A stretch of 64,000 nt of DNA from contig NZ_JAUSZI010000002.1 of assembly GCF_030817415.1 (NCBI RefSeq), positions 1,860,001 to 1,924,000 of the forward strand, written 5' to 3'. This DNA is from Streptomyces umbrinus (GTDB taxonomy: Bacteria; Actinomycetota; Actinomycetes; Streptomycetales; Streptomycetaceae). Positions 35,946-43,757 of the stretch are shown piece by piece. Numbering within the stretch: the first letter of the stretch is position 1; each line of letters starts with the position of its first letter. Made by a program: the position numbers and the translations under genes. Below the pieces are notes generated by a model that ran no database searches, was not told where the DNA came from, and saw only the letters and a list, made by a program, of their open reading frames with translations.

Positions 35946-36596
35946 TCAACCCATACTGAACACGAACCAGACGCCGACAGCGGGTTCACTGCCGTCGTTG
36001 CGATACCGGTGCGGGGTCGTCGACTCGAAGCAGACCGCGTCGCCCGGCCGGATCACGTACTCCTCGAAACCGAGTGTGAGGACCAGTTCGCCGGAGGTCA
36101 GATAGCCGTACTCCGTCCCGGGGTGCCGCATCAGGCCTCCCGCGCTGGAGGATGTCCCGCCGGGCCGGTAGGTCACGCGCAGGAAGTCGACGTCCGCTCC
36201 CGGAACATGGCCGAGACGCTCCCACACAACACCCGAGTCCAGCTCCAGCACCTCCCGCTCACCACCTCCGACCAGCGGTCCGATCCTGCGGCCGGGGTCG
36301 GCGGCGAAGGCGGCGAGGGCGTGCAGCACGGTGTCGGGCGGTGCGCCCACGACCGCGGTCGCCGGGGTTGGGGCGGTCTCCCCCTCCGCGTCGAAGAGCG
36401 ACTCGACCGGGATGGAGAGCGCGGTGGTGATCGCGTACAGGGTGCTGACCGAGGGCTGGCTCTTGCCGGTCTCGATCTGGGAGATCAGGCTCGCGGAGAC
36501 CCCGATCTCCCGCGCGAGGCCACGCAGGCTCACCCCCCGCGCCGTACGCGCCTGCCGGATGCGCGCGCCGACGGGCGGCACGACCACAGGGGACAC
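35946..36596 (-). CDS. XRE-cupin transcriptional regulator
   Basis: 216 residues, GTG 36596 with AAGGAG eight bases upstream. Residues about 10-65 form the helix-turn-helix (IRQARTARGVSLRGLAREIG, VSASLISQIETGKSQPSVST). The C-terminal cupin reads LMRHPGTEYGYLTSGELVLT, then IRPGDAVCFESTTPHRYRND, and probably binds the inducer. Such regulators typically control neighbouring catabolic genes for amines, purines or osmolytes. It is 47 bp upstream of the M24 gene on the same strand and so likely the local switch of the 29.5-35.9 kb operon. The 88 bp upstream (36597-36684) should carry the promoter. Confidence 0.92.
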   Translation of the reverse strand: MSPVVVPPVGARIRQARTARGVSLRGLAREIGVSASLISQIETGKSQPSVSTLYAITTALSIPVESLFDAEGETAPTPATAVVGAPPDTVLHALAAFAADPGRRIGPLVGGGEREVLELDSGVVWERLGHVPGADVDFLRVTYRPGGTSSSAGGLMRHPGTEYGYLTSGELVLTLGFEEYVIRPGDAVCFESTTPHRYRNDGSEPAVGVWFVFSMG

Positions 36597-36684
36597 GGAC
36601 GGCTCCTTCCGCAGATACGTTCACACTCATTGAACAGCGTGGCCGGAGAAATCGGGAGCGTTGCTCGAAAACGGCGTACGCCGA

Positions 36685-37320
36685 CTACGCCACGACACCG
36701 TCCATGGACCTGGCGCAGATCAGCCGAAGCCGCGCACGACCGCGGGTGAACGCGCCCTCGGCCGCCTTGACCGAGATCTGATGGATGCGGGCGAATTCCA
36801 GAGTGGAGATCCCATGGGCGCGGGCGAGCACGACCTGCCGCTCGCGGCCCCGCAGGAGGTACACCTGGCGGAGCAGCCAGCGCCCGAAGTCCCTGTCGCA
36901 CACGCCCTCGTCCGGGGTCTCGGGCGTACGGACATCGGCGGTGCGGGGCAACAGCCGTCTGCTGCGCTCCTGTTCGCGGTGGTTGTCGACGCAGAGGCGC
37001 AGGGCCACCGAGGTCAGAAAGGGACCGATCCGCTCCGGGTCAAGATCGCCGCAGGCGGCGGCCCTCAGCATCGCCTCCTGTACGCAGTCCTCCGCGTCCT
37101 GCGCGTCCTGCGCATGCGGAAGCCGCCGACGGACGAGTCTCATCAGCCGCTCCCGGTGGCCGGCGATCACCTCCCAGGAAAGGGCCCTTCGTAACTCCTC
37201 CTGGGATTCTTGGAGTTCACGGTCGCCGAACCCGGACTCGCCTGAGGTCTCCGCCCAATTCCCGTGAACCATGGCCCCGGTCTGTCCGAGCGGGGAGAGC
37301 GAAAAACCAGGGGCCTTCAC
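36685..37320 (-). CDS. ECF-like RNA polymerase sigma factor
   Basis: 211 residues from GTG 37320, or 195 from ATG 37272; neither has a strong ribosome site. Region 2 is HRERLMRLVRRRLPHAQDAQ then DAEDCVQEAMLRAAACG, with the conserved D-x-V-Q-E. Region 4 is LLRGRERQVVLARAHGISTL then EFARIHQISVKAAEGAFTRG. No anti-sigma gene is adjacent. It lies between the XRE-cupin operon and the iron-box acylase gene, on the same strand as both. Its regulon is unknown. Confidence 0.85.
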   Translation of the reverse strand: MKAPGFSLSPLGQTGAMVHGNWAETSGESGFGDRELQESQEELRRALSWEVIAGHRERLMRLVRRRLPHAQDAQDAEDCVQEAMLRAAACGDLDPERIGPFLTSVALRLCVDNHREQERSRRLLPRTADVRTPETPDEGVCDRDFGRWLLRQVYLLRGRERQVVLARAHGISTLEFARIHQISVKAAEGAFTRGRARLRLICARSMDGVVA

Positions 37321-37350
37321 CTTTCATTCGTCCGCATGAAGAACGGACGA

Positions 37351-39450
37351 TCACATTCCGAGACCCCGGGAACCATGCTCCGGTTCTTCGGTGAGGAGCG
37401 CGAAATCAGTGATGACAGGGGCAAGTTGACCGGACAGCCACAGCGGAAGCTGGTCCCGCCGGTGCGGGTCTCCGGGGATGCCGCGTGTGCCCAGGGGCAC
37501 GGTCCAGAGGCTGTTCTCGCGGCGGGCGAGGTCCCAGACGTACCGGGCTGACGGCCCTCGGGAGCTGAGATCCGTCAGGCCTGGCGTGCTCGACGTGGCC
37601 AGCACGCAGTCGTGGTCCCCGCCGAGGCCGGGCCACTCCTCGCCCTCGGCGGCGGGCAGGATCCGGGAGGGGGCGAGCCGGTGCAGTTCGCCCCAGGTGA
37701 CGGGCTCCAGGCGCGCCGTCTCCTCCAGGGCCGCCCGGACGACCGCCGTGCTGTCCAGCCCCGGGAGCAGCTCGGTGGCCAGCAGGTTCTCCAGCGCGGA
37801 AGCAACCTTCGCGGTGAGGTTCAGCCATGGCTCGAACACCACGGGATACTGCAGGGGCGGCACGGCGAGACTCTGCAACTCCGGTGCCGTCGCGACCCGT
37901 TGTACGACCGCGGAGCGCAGCCGCGCGAAGTCCGCGGCGGCGGTGCTGTCGGCGTCCATGTGCCGGTTCCAGGCCAGCAGCCGCGCCCTCAGTCGCGTCG
38001 CCTCGTGGCCGAGTCCGTCGAGCCGTGCCACTCGCTCCAACAGGGGTGTGGCTGCCGCGAGTTGGGTGTCCATGTGGATGGCGGCCATGTCCTGGGGCGC
38101 CCACTGCCGTGACGCGCGCAGCAGGCCGTCGATACGGTCGGCGCGGTACGGCGGGGCGAACTCCGTGCCCAACGGCGCGGCGAGGCCACACTCGTTGGCC
38201 ATCACCGCGATGCCGGCCACCTCGGCGCGAGGTGTGTCGTGACGGCCCTGCCACTCGTGCCCGCTCCGCCAGGCGGGCACGACCCGCAGCCCGTTCTCCC
38301 GGTGCCGTACGGGCACGTATCCGGCCACCCGGTGCAGCAGGCCGCCGGACGTGTCCGCTGCGTGCACGACGTTCACCGGCTCGATCCAGCGGTCGAGCGC
38401 CCGGTCCACGTCCGCGACCGTACGGGCCCGGAGGAGCGCCGGGAGCACGTCGAACCCCAGGTCCTCGGTGACGCGGGGCGGGTAGCGGAGGCTGATGCCT
38501 TCGGAGAGCGCGGCGGGCCCGGAGTCGCCCTCGGCCCTCTCGGCGGGTCCGTCGATGACGACCGGCCCGCGCTCCGTCTCGATCACGTCGATCTCGACCG
38601 GGTCGCCGCCCGCGACCCGGATGGTCTCCCGGTGATGGGCGGCCGGCCGCCACCCCTCGGGCCCCAGCGCCTCGATGCCGTCATCCGATGTACGCAGTTG
38701 CTCCCGGTAGAGGTCGTGGTAGTCGGACATGGCGTTGGTGATGGCCCAGGCCACGGTCCCGGTGTGGCCGAAGTGCGCGATGCCGGGCACCCCGGGGACA
38801 GCGAAGCCGACGACGTCGTACTCCGGGCACGAGAGGTGGATCTGCTGGTAAAACCCTGGGTCCTGGATGAAGCGGTGGGGGTCGCCCGCGATGAGCGCGG
38901 CCCCGGACTCGGTGCGGTCGCCCGCGACCATCCAGCCGTTGGAGCCCGAGGTGGCGGGGCCGTCCGCGGCGAACAGTCCGAGGGCCTCGTCGCCGAGTCG
39001 GCGTGCGACCTCCTCGCGCCAAAGCTTGGTGGGGAATCCGGCGAAGAGGATGTGGTGGGCGAGCCAGACTCCGAGGGGCGTCCACTTCTGCCAGGTCCCC
39101 GGGGCCAGTCCCGTGGCCGCGAACTCCGGCGCGTCGGCCACTCCCCGCTCAAGGCCGGCGTTCACCCCGTCCACGTACGCCGACACCCAGGCCGCCGTCT
39201 CCTCCTCCAGCGTTTCGAAGCAGCGCCGGGCCGTGTCGTCGAGCCGGGCCCGGCGGACGAAACGGTCCCAGGGGACGGCGGCCGCCCCGAGGAAGGAGGC
39301 CGTGGTGCCCTGCGAGCGATGCCTTTCGGCCTCGATCTGCCAGGCCCGGTCACGCGCCGCGTTCTTCCCCTGGGCGAAGGCCAGTTGCAGCGGATCGGAG
39401 GCACGGAGATGCGGAATGCCCCAGGCGTCCCGGTACGTACTGCTCGCCAT
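37351..39450 (-). CDS. Penicillin-acylase-family N-terminal-nucleophile hydrolase
   Basis: 699 residues from ATG 39450 (GAGGAGCGAGG upstream). The family is made as one chain and self-cleaves before the nucleophile, here Ser170 in ATSGSNGWMVAGDRT. GHTGTVAWAITNAMSDYHDL carries the oxyanion and binding-pocket region, and Asn/Arg elements follow. No signal peptide is visible, unlike PvdQ or penicillin G acylase, which are exported. A perfect 25-bp iron box (39516-39540) lies 66 bp upstream, so it should be repressed by iron via DmdR. It may trim or recycle an acylated siderophore, but coelichelin carries no fatty acid, so the substrate is open (inference). Confidence 0.88.
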   Translation of the reverse strand: MASSTYRDAWGIPHLRASDPLQLAFAQGKNAARDRAWQIEAERHRSQGTTASFLGAAAVPWDRFVRRARLDDTARRCFETLEEETAAWVSAYVDGVNAGLERGVADAPEFAATGLAPGTWQKWTPLGVWLAHHILFAGFPTKLWREEVARRLGDEALGLFAADGPATSGSNGWMVAGDRTESGAALIAGDPHRFIQDPGFYQQIHLSCPEYDVVGFAVPGVPGIAHFGHTGTVAWAITNAMSDYHDLYREQLRTSDDGIEALGPEGWRPAAHHRETIRVAGGDPVEIDVIETERGPVVIDGPAERAEGDSGPAALSEGISLRYPPRVTEDLGFDVLPALLRARTVADVDRALDRWIEPVNVVHAADTSGGLLHRVAGYVPVRHRENGLRVVPAWRSGHEWQGRHDTPRAEVAGIAVMANECGLAAPLGTEFAPPYRADRIDGLLRASRQWAPQDMAAIHMDTQLAAATPLLERVARLDGLGHEATRLRARLLAWNRHMDADSTAAADFARLRSAVVQRVATAPELQSLAVPPLQYPVVFEPWLNLTAKVASALENLLATELLPGLDSTAVVRAALEETARLEPVTWGELHRLAPSRILPAAEGEEWPGLGGDHDCVLATSSTPGLTDLSSRGPSARYVWDLARRENSLWTVPLGTRGIPGDPHRRDQLPLWLSGQLAPVITDFALLTEEPEHGSRGLGM

Positions 39451-39515
39451 GATCCTCGCTCCTCGAACTCCTGGTAACCGGGCCGAACCGGCCACCTGAC
39501 GATCCACCACTCATC

Positions 39516-39540
39516 AAGTTAGCTTAGGCTAAGCTAACTT
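39516..39540. promoter_or_regulatory. DmdR iron box (perfect 25-bp palindrome)
   Basis: AAGTTAGCTTAG, a central G at 39528, then its exact reverse complement CTAAGCTAACTT. It matches the DmdR/IdeR core TTAGxTTAGGCTAAxCTAA. It lies between the divergent acylase (start 39450) and isochorismatase (start 39587) genes and can serve both. Confidence 0.92.
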
Positions 39541-39586
39541 CCCTCAATCGGACTCGGCGCACACGCCATCAGGGAGGAGTCCGCCC

Positions 39587-40246
39587 ATGGGCTTGCCGGT
39601 CATCAACTCCTATCCCATGCCCGACCGTTCCGCGGTGCCCCCGTCGGGCCCGCCCTGGACGATCGATCCGGCACGGGCCGCGCTGTTGATCCACGACATG
39701 CAGAACCACTTCGTCCAGGCCTTCCCGCCGGACTGCTCGCCCGTCGTGGAGCTGCTCGACAACAGCGCCACCCTGCGCGAGCTCGCGGGGACGCTCGGCA
39801 TGCCGGTGGTGTTCAGCGCCGAGCCGGCCGCCCAACGCCCGGGCCAGCGAGGGCTGATGACCGACATCTGGGGCCCGGGCATCGGTCAGGAGCCCGGCGA
39901 CGACGCGGCGATCGTCGCGGAACTCACGCCCAGGGTGGGAGAACACGTGTTGGTGAACGTCCGCCACAACGCCTTCCTCCGCAGCCATCTGGGCCGGCTG
40001 CTGCGCTCCGAGGGGCGCGACCAGCTGATCCTCTGCGGGGTACGGGCGCATCTCGGCATATTGCTGACGGCCGCGGACGCTTTCATGAACGACATCCAGC
40101 CGTTCGTCGTGGCCGACGCGGTGGCCGACTTCTCCGCCGAGGACCACTCCATGGCACTGCGGTGGATCGGACGCACCAGCGTGGTGTGCACCACCGACCA
40201 GCTGATCCGCCAACTCCTGCACGGCAGGGCGGCACAGAGCATGTGA
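39587..40246 (+). CDS. Isochorismatase-family hydrolase (PhzD/EntB-like), catalytic Lys replaced
   Basis: 219 residues from ATG 39587. The C-terminal half is very like PhzD (GVRAHLGILLTAADAFMNDI, QPFVVADAVADFSAEDHSMA). The catalytic Asp37 is present (ALLIHDMQNHF). The general-acid lysine of the K-W-R-Y-S-A-F motif is Asn124 (VNVRHNAFLRS). No isochorismate synthase or 2,3-dihydro-DHB dehydrogenase is in the window, and coelichelin contains no catechol. It follows a perfect iron box, so it is probably iron-repressed, but its chemistry is uncertain. Confidence 0.88.
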   Translation: MGLPVINSYPMPDRSAVPPSGPPWTIDPARAALLIHDMQNHFVQAFPPDCSPVVELLDNSATLRELAGTLGMPVVFSAEPAAQRPGQRGLMTDIWGPGIGQEPGDDAAIVAELTPRVGEHVLVNVRHNAFLRSHLGRLLRSEGRDQLILCGVRAHLGILLTAADAFMNDIQPFVVADAVADFSAEDHSMALRWIGRTSVVCTTDQLIRQLLHGRAAQSM

Positions 40247-40289
40247 TGCCTTCGCCGCCCTCGCCCTCGCCCTCGCCGACGCGGGTCGT

Positions 40290-40523
40290 TCACGAGCAGG
40301 GGCGACCCGGGTAGTCGTCGCTCTCCGGTACGCCCGCCTCGCGCATCCTGCGCACGACCTCCTGCCGGACACGCTCGTCGTCGATGTCCACAAGGCCGTT
40401 GGCGTCCCGGTCGAACACCAGGATGTCGTCGGCGGTGTCCCAGAGCACCCACCGGTGCGGGTAGGGCGAGCCCTGCCACAGGTGTGCGTACCGGGTGTTG
40501 TCGTTGTCCGTCCGCGTGCTCAC
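40290..40523 (-). CDS. Small acidic protein with EF-hand-like loop
   Basis: 77 residues, GTG 40523 overlapping the amidohydrolase stop (GTGA). Sequence features are WQGSPYPHRWVLWDTADDIL and VFDRDANGLVDIDDER, the latter matching a calcium-binding loop (D-x-D-x-N-G-x-V-D-x-x-D). I do not recognise a family. It is the third gene after cchK in an apparently iron-regulated transcript, so it may be coexpressed with the coelichelin genes. Confidence 0.75.
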   Translation of the reverse strand: MSTRTDNDNTRYAHLWQGSPYPHRWVLWDTADDILVFDRDANGLVDIDDERVRQEVVRRMREAGVPESDDYPGRPCS

Positions 40524-42094
40524 GACGCGGCCTCCTCGGTCTCACGGCCGTCGACGAACGTCGCGACCACCTCGATGTCGCCGATGCGCGAGACGTCGAC
40601 CCTCCTCGGGTCGTCGCCCAGGACGACCAGGTCGGCGCGTTTCCCCGGGGTCAGACTCCCCGCGCTGTCCTCCCAGTGGCAGGCGAAGGCGCCGGCCACG
40701 GTGTACGCGCGCAGAGCCTCGTCGACCGTGATGCCCTCGTCCGGGCCTATGACCTGACCCGACTCGGACGCGCGCTCGACCATGAACTGCACGGCCCTGA
40801 GCGGCGATCCGTCCGCGACGGGCCGGTCCGAGCTGCCCACGAGCGTGATCCCGTGCTCCAGGAATCCCCTCCCCCGGTACAGCCAGTGCGCCCGCGCCTC
40901 CCCCATGATCGTCGCGTAGTCGTCGCCGAAATAGCGCAGGAAGTTCGGCTGGATCACGGCCGTCACGCCCAGCCGCGCGAAGCGCTCCAGCTGGTCGGGC
41001 CGGATCAGGCCCGCGTGCTCGATGCGGTGCCGGGCGCCCGGGCGCGGCCGTATTCGCTGCGCCCGCTCCAGGGCGTCCAGGGCGACATCGGCCGCCCGGT
41101 CGCCGATGGCGTGCACGGCGAGCTGCCAGCCCGCGAGATGGCCGTCGACGATGGTGTCCGCGAGGGTCTCGGGGTCGTCCTGCAACTGACCCGTGTGGTC
41201 GAGCCCTTGGTACGGGCCGGTCAGCGCGGCGGTACGGGCCATCATGCCGCCGTCGGTGTAGATCTTCAGCGCGCCCACGGAGAGCCGGTCGTCACCGAAC
41301 CCGGTGCGCAGACCGAGGTCGAGGGCGCGGGGAATACCGTCGTCCTCGTGCGCGGTGACGGGGCGCAGCCGGTCCGCGGACACCATGAGCTGCACCCTGA
41401 GCGGCAACTTGCCCTGCTCCTCGGCGAGTTGATAGGCGCCGAGCTCGACCGGGCTGTGGCCGAACAGCACGCCGCCGATGCCGGCCTCCGCGCAGGCCGT
41501 CACTCCCTCGGCCAGACAGGTCCGGGCGGCCAGCCCGATCGCGTCGGCCAACTCCTGCTGGGAGTACGGCAGTCGAAGCGCCCGCGCGGCTCCCATGGCA
41601 CCCTCGGCCAGGAAGCCCTCCTCGTGCGGGAGTTCGGCGGGCAGCAGGTCCAGGACAGCCGTGTTGACCATGCAGCCGTGTCCGGAGTCGTGCATCATGA
41701 AGACTTTTCGCCCGGCGCTGACCTTGTCCAGTTCGGCGGCGGTCAGATGGCGTCCGAGGCCGCGCTGGTCGTACCCCGCGAGGTCCGCCCAGCCCCCTTC
41801 CGGCGTACGAGCCACCGCCTCCGCCACGGCGGCGAGCACGTCCTCGACCGACGTGCACGGCGCCACGCTCGGCGTGCCCGCCTTGAAACCGGTCCAGGCC
41901 AGGTGCACATGGCTGTCGATGAACCCGGGCAGCACGGTGGCGCCCTGAAGGTCGATCACCTCGCGGGCCGGCAGGGAGGTCACGGCTTCGTCCAGGCCCA
42001 CGATCCGGCCCCGCCAGATGCCCAGGTCGTGGGCCACGGGGTGGTCCGGATCCATGGTGAGGAAGCGGGCGTTCGTCAGTCTCGTACAGAGCAT
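40520..42094 (-). CDS. YtcJ-like amidohydrolase
   Basis: 524 residues, ATG 42094, 31 bp after cchK. The amidohydrolase_3 pattern is LPGFIDSHVHLAWTGFKAGT (H-x-H), the metal-bridging region VGALKIYTDGGMMARTAALT, His in LAVHAIGDRAADVALDALER, RHRIEHAGLI and the catalytic Asp in VGSSDRPVADGSPL. The family (NfdA/YtcJ) includes N-substituted formamide deformylases, which is of interest beside a pathway that makes N-formyl-hydroxyornithine; this link is inference only. It is cotranscribed with the MbtH gene, apparently from the iron box at 42414. Confidence 0.9.
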   Translation of the reverse strand: MLCTRLTNARFLTMDPDHPVAHDLGIWRGRIVGLDEAVTSLPAREVIDLQGATVLPGFIDSHVHLAWTGFKAGTPSVAPCTSVEDVLAAVAEAVARTPEGGWADLAGYDQRGLGRHLTAAELDKVSAGRKVFMMHDSGHGCMVNTAVLDLLPAELPHEEGFLAEGAMGAARALRLPYSQQELADAIGLAARTCLAEGVTACAEAGIGGVLFGHSPVELGAYQLAEEQGKLPLRVQLMVSADRLRPVTAHEDDGIPRALDLGLRTGFGDDRLSVGALKIYTDGGMMARTAALTGPYQGLDHTGQLQDDPETLADTIVDGHLAGWQLAVHAIGDRAADVALDALERAQRIRPRPGARHRIEHAGLIRPDQLERFARLGVTAVIQPNFLRYFGDDYATIMGEARAHWLYRGRGFLEHGITLVGSSDRPVADGSPLRAVQFMVERASESGQVIGPDEGITVDEALRAYTVAGAFACHWEDSAGSLTPGKRADLVVLGDDPRRVDVSRIGDIEVVATFVDGRETEEAAS

Positions 42095-42125
42095 CAGCGG
42101 TGTTCCCCCGGAGTGGTCGGCAGGG

Positions 42126-42338
42126 TCACACGTCCATGGACGCCGCGAGGGACCGGGGGCGCAGATCGGTCCAGTTGGCCTCGATGAAGTCCAGGCACGC
42201 CTCCCGGGTGTTCTCGTCGAAGGCGACCGTCCACCCCCCGGGCACCTCGGCGAAGGACGGCCAGAGTGAGTGCTGGCCCTCGTCGTTCACCAGAACCAGG
42301 AAGCGGCCTTCGGTGTCGTCGAAGGGGTTGGTGCTCAT
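42126..42338 (-). CDS. cchK: MbtH-like protein CchK
   Basis: 70 residues from ATG 42338. The MbtH signature is complete: [20 protein letters not shown] then PGGWTVAF, and [15 protein letters not shown] with the conserved Trp residues. MbtH proteins bind and activate NRPS adenylation domains, here CchH. It is transcribed away from cchJ, with an iron box in the shared upstream region, and followed by the YtcJ-like gene. Confidence 0.95.
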   Translation of the reverse strand: MSTNPFDDTEGRFLVLVNDEGQHSLWPSFAEVPGGWTVAFDENTREACLDFIEANWTDLRPRSLAASMDV

Positions 42339-42413
42339 GTATCGGTGGCCCTTTCAGGAAGCGCATCGGGGATGGAGCCGGGGTGGAATCGGGGATGGAG
42401 AGGAATGCCATGA

Positions 42414-42432
42414 TTAGGTTAGGCTCGCCTAA
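42414..42432. promoter_or_regulatory. DmdR iron box between cchK and cchJ
   Basis: TTAGGTTAGGCTCGCCTAA, close to the DmdR consensus TTAGGTTAGGCTAACCTAA. It lies between divergent cchK (start 42338) and the cchJ leader (start 42482). Confidence 0.9.
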
Positions 42433-42481
42433 TTAGAAGCGAGCTTAGCCTTTGCTCCTTCCCTCTCACAAGGAGACGTTC

Positions 42482-42514
42482 ATGCGCCTGGCGATCGAAG
42501 GGGTCCGGCCGTGA
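42482..42514 (+). CDS. Ten-codon leader reading frame overlapping the cchJ start
   Basis: ATG 42482 encodes MRLAIEGVRP and stops at TGA 42512-42514. This overlaps the cchJ GTG (42511) as GTGA. AAGGAG (about 42470) sits at ideal distance from this ATG, whereas the cchJ GTG has only GGGGTCCGG in front. It may be a coupling leader peptide, or a remnant of a longer gene. Confidence 0.5.
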   Translation: MRLAIEGVRP

Positions 42515-43629
42515 CCGATGCCGTTCCCGGCCTCGCGGCCGACAGGGAGAACGCCTTCGTCGCGTTCGGACTCCCCGGCGGACCAGGCACCGACGAGTTC
42601 TGGGCGGCGGCGGGGACACCCGCGTCCGTACCTGCCGACGGCGGCGGTTGGGTGACCTTGTTCCTGTGGCGCGGCTCTCCGGCAAGCATCGAGTTCGAGA
42701 GCTGGTCGGAGCCGGTACCCCTGCGCCGGTGGGGCGACACGGACTGCTGGTACGCGGAGGTGCCCATGCCCGAGCGGCTGCGGGTGACCTACCGGTTCCT
42801 CGCGGGCGACGAGGCGCACGCCGACCCGTTCAACCCGGTCGGTGCGGGCGGCGACCGGTCCATCGCCGCGACCCCGGACGCCCCGGCCCAGCCGCACTGG
42901 CCCGTCATCGGCGCCGATGTCGTACTGCCCCTCCCGCTCACCCGGCTCCGCTGGACCAGTGAACGGCTCGGCGGGCGGCGCACCGTACGGGTCCATCCAG
43001 TGGGCGGCGGCGGACCGGTGGTCCTGCTGCTCGACGGGGACGACTGGCTGTACCTGCACCCGGCCATGACCGCGTTCGACTCGGCCGTCGCCAGTGGTGA
43101 GATGCCCCCCGTCACCCTCGTCTTCCTTCCGAGCAAGGACAGGGCGGCCGAGTTCGCGTGCAGGCGGGAGCTCTGGGAGGCGATCCGGGACGAACTGCTG
43201 CCGCTGGTGGCGGAGTCCGACGTCCCCTCCGACCCGGACCGGCTGGTGGTCGCCGGGCAGAGCCTCGGGGGGCTGAGCGCGCTGTACGCGGCGTTGGAGT
43301 TCCCGGAGCTGGTGTCGCGTGTCGCCTGCCAGTCGGGGTCGTTCTGGTGGACGCCCGATGCGATGGGTTTGGCCGACCCGTTCGGCGGGCCGCTCGGTGG
43401 GTCCATCGCTGCCCTGTTGCGGGGCCGGGGGCCCGCCGGACTGGCCGGGCTGCGGGTTGCGTTCGATGTGGGGGAACACGAGACGCGGATGTTGCCGCAC
43501 TGTGAGTTGGTTGAGGCGCTGGCCTCGGAAGCTGGGGCGGCTGTGCGGGTTTCGCGGTCGGCCGCCGGCCATGACCGGGCGGGGTGGCGGGAAGCCCTGT
43601 TGAGGGATGTGGCCTGGGCCCTCGCGTAG
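42511..43629 (+). CDS. cchJ: CchJ, Fes/IroE-type esterase of coelichelin biosynthesis
   Basis: 372 residues, GTG 42511. An N-terminal early-set domain of enterochelin esterases (VTLFLWRGSPASIEFESWSE, VTYRFLAGDEAHADPFNPVG) precedes an alpha/beta-hydrolase domain. The latter has VVLLLDGDDWLY, the nucleophile elbow VVAGQSLGGLSALYAALEFP (Ser), Asp or Glu in DVGEHETRML and His in SAAGHDRAGW. In S. coelicolor CchJ is required for coelichelin formation and is thought to help release the tetrapeptide from CchH, which has no thioesterase. Translation appears coupled to the short leader. The start is 79 bp past the iron box. Confidence 0.92.
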   Translation: MTDAVPGLAADRENAFVAFGLPGGPGTDEFWAAAGTPASVPADGGGWVTLFLWRGSPASIEFESWSEPVPLRRWGDTDCWYAEVPMPERLRVTYRFLAGDEAHADPFNPVGAGGDRSIAATPDAPAQPHWPVIGADVVLPLPLTRLRWTSERLGGRRTVRVHPVGGGGPVVLLLDGDDWLYLHPAMTAFDSAVASGEMPPVTLVFLPSKDRAAEFACRRELWEAIRDELLPLVAESDVPSDPDRLVVAGQSLGGLSALYAALEFPELVSRVACQSGSFWWTPDAMGLADPFGGPLGGSIAALLRGRGPAGLAGLRVAFDVGEHETRMLPHCELVEALASEAGAAVRVSRSAAGHDRAGWREALLRDVAWALA

Positions 43630-43667
43630 GCGCTCCGCGGGGCACGGTTGCTGTCTGCGGGTCCGGT

Positions 43668-43745
43668 GGGGGCTGGTCGCGCAGTTCCCCGCGCCCCTGA
43701 AGGCAAAGGACTGCGCCGTTCCCCGCGCCCCTTGGAAGCCGCAGG
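43668..43745. repeat. Dispersed Streptomyces intergenic repeat, copy C (partly doubled)
   Basis: GGGGGCTGGTCGCGCAGTTC, CCCGCGCCCCTGAAGG, then a second partial unit GTTCCCCGCGCCCCTTGG. It fills the space between the convergent cchJ and cchI genes. Confidence 0.75.
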
Positions 43746-43757
43746 TCTGTCAGAGAG

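Noticed and set aside
39587..40246. A catechol (DHB) siderophore pathway
   Set aside because: Only an isochorismatase-like gene with a lost catalytic Lys is present; there is no isochorismate synthase, dehydrogenase or DHB-activating domain, and CchH adenylation codes are for ornithine derivatives and threonine.
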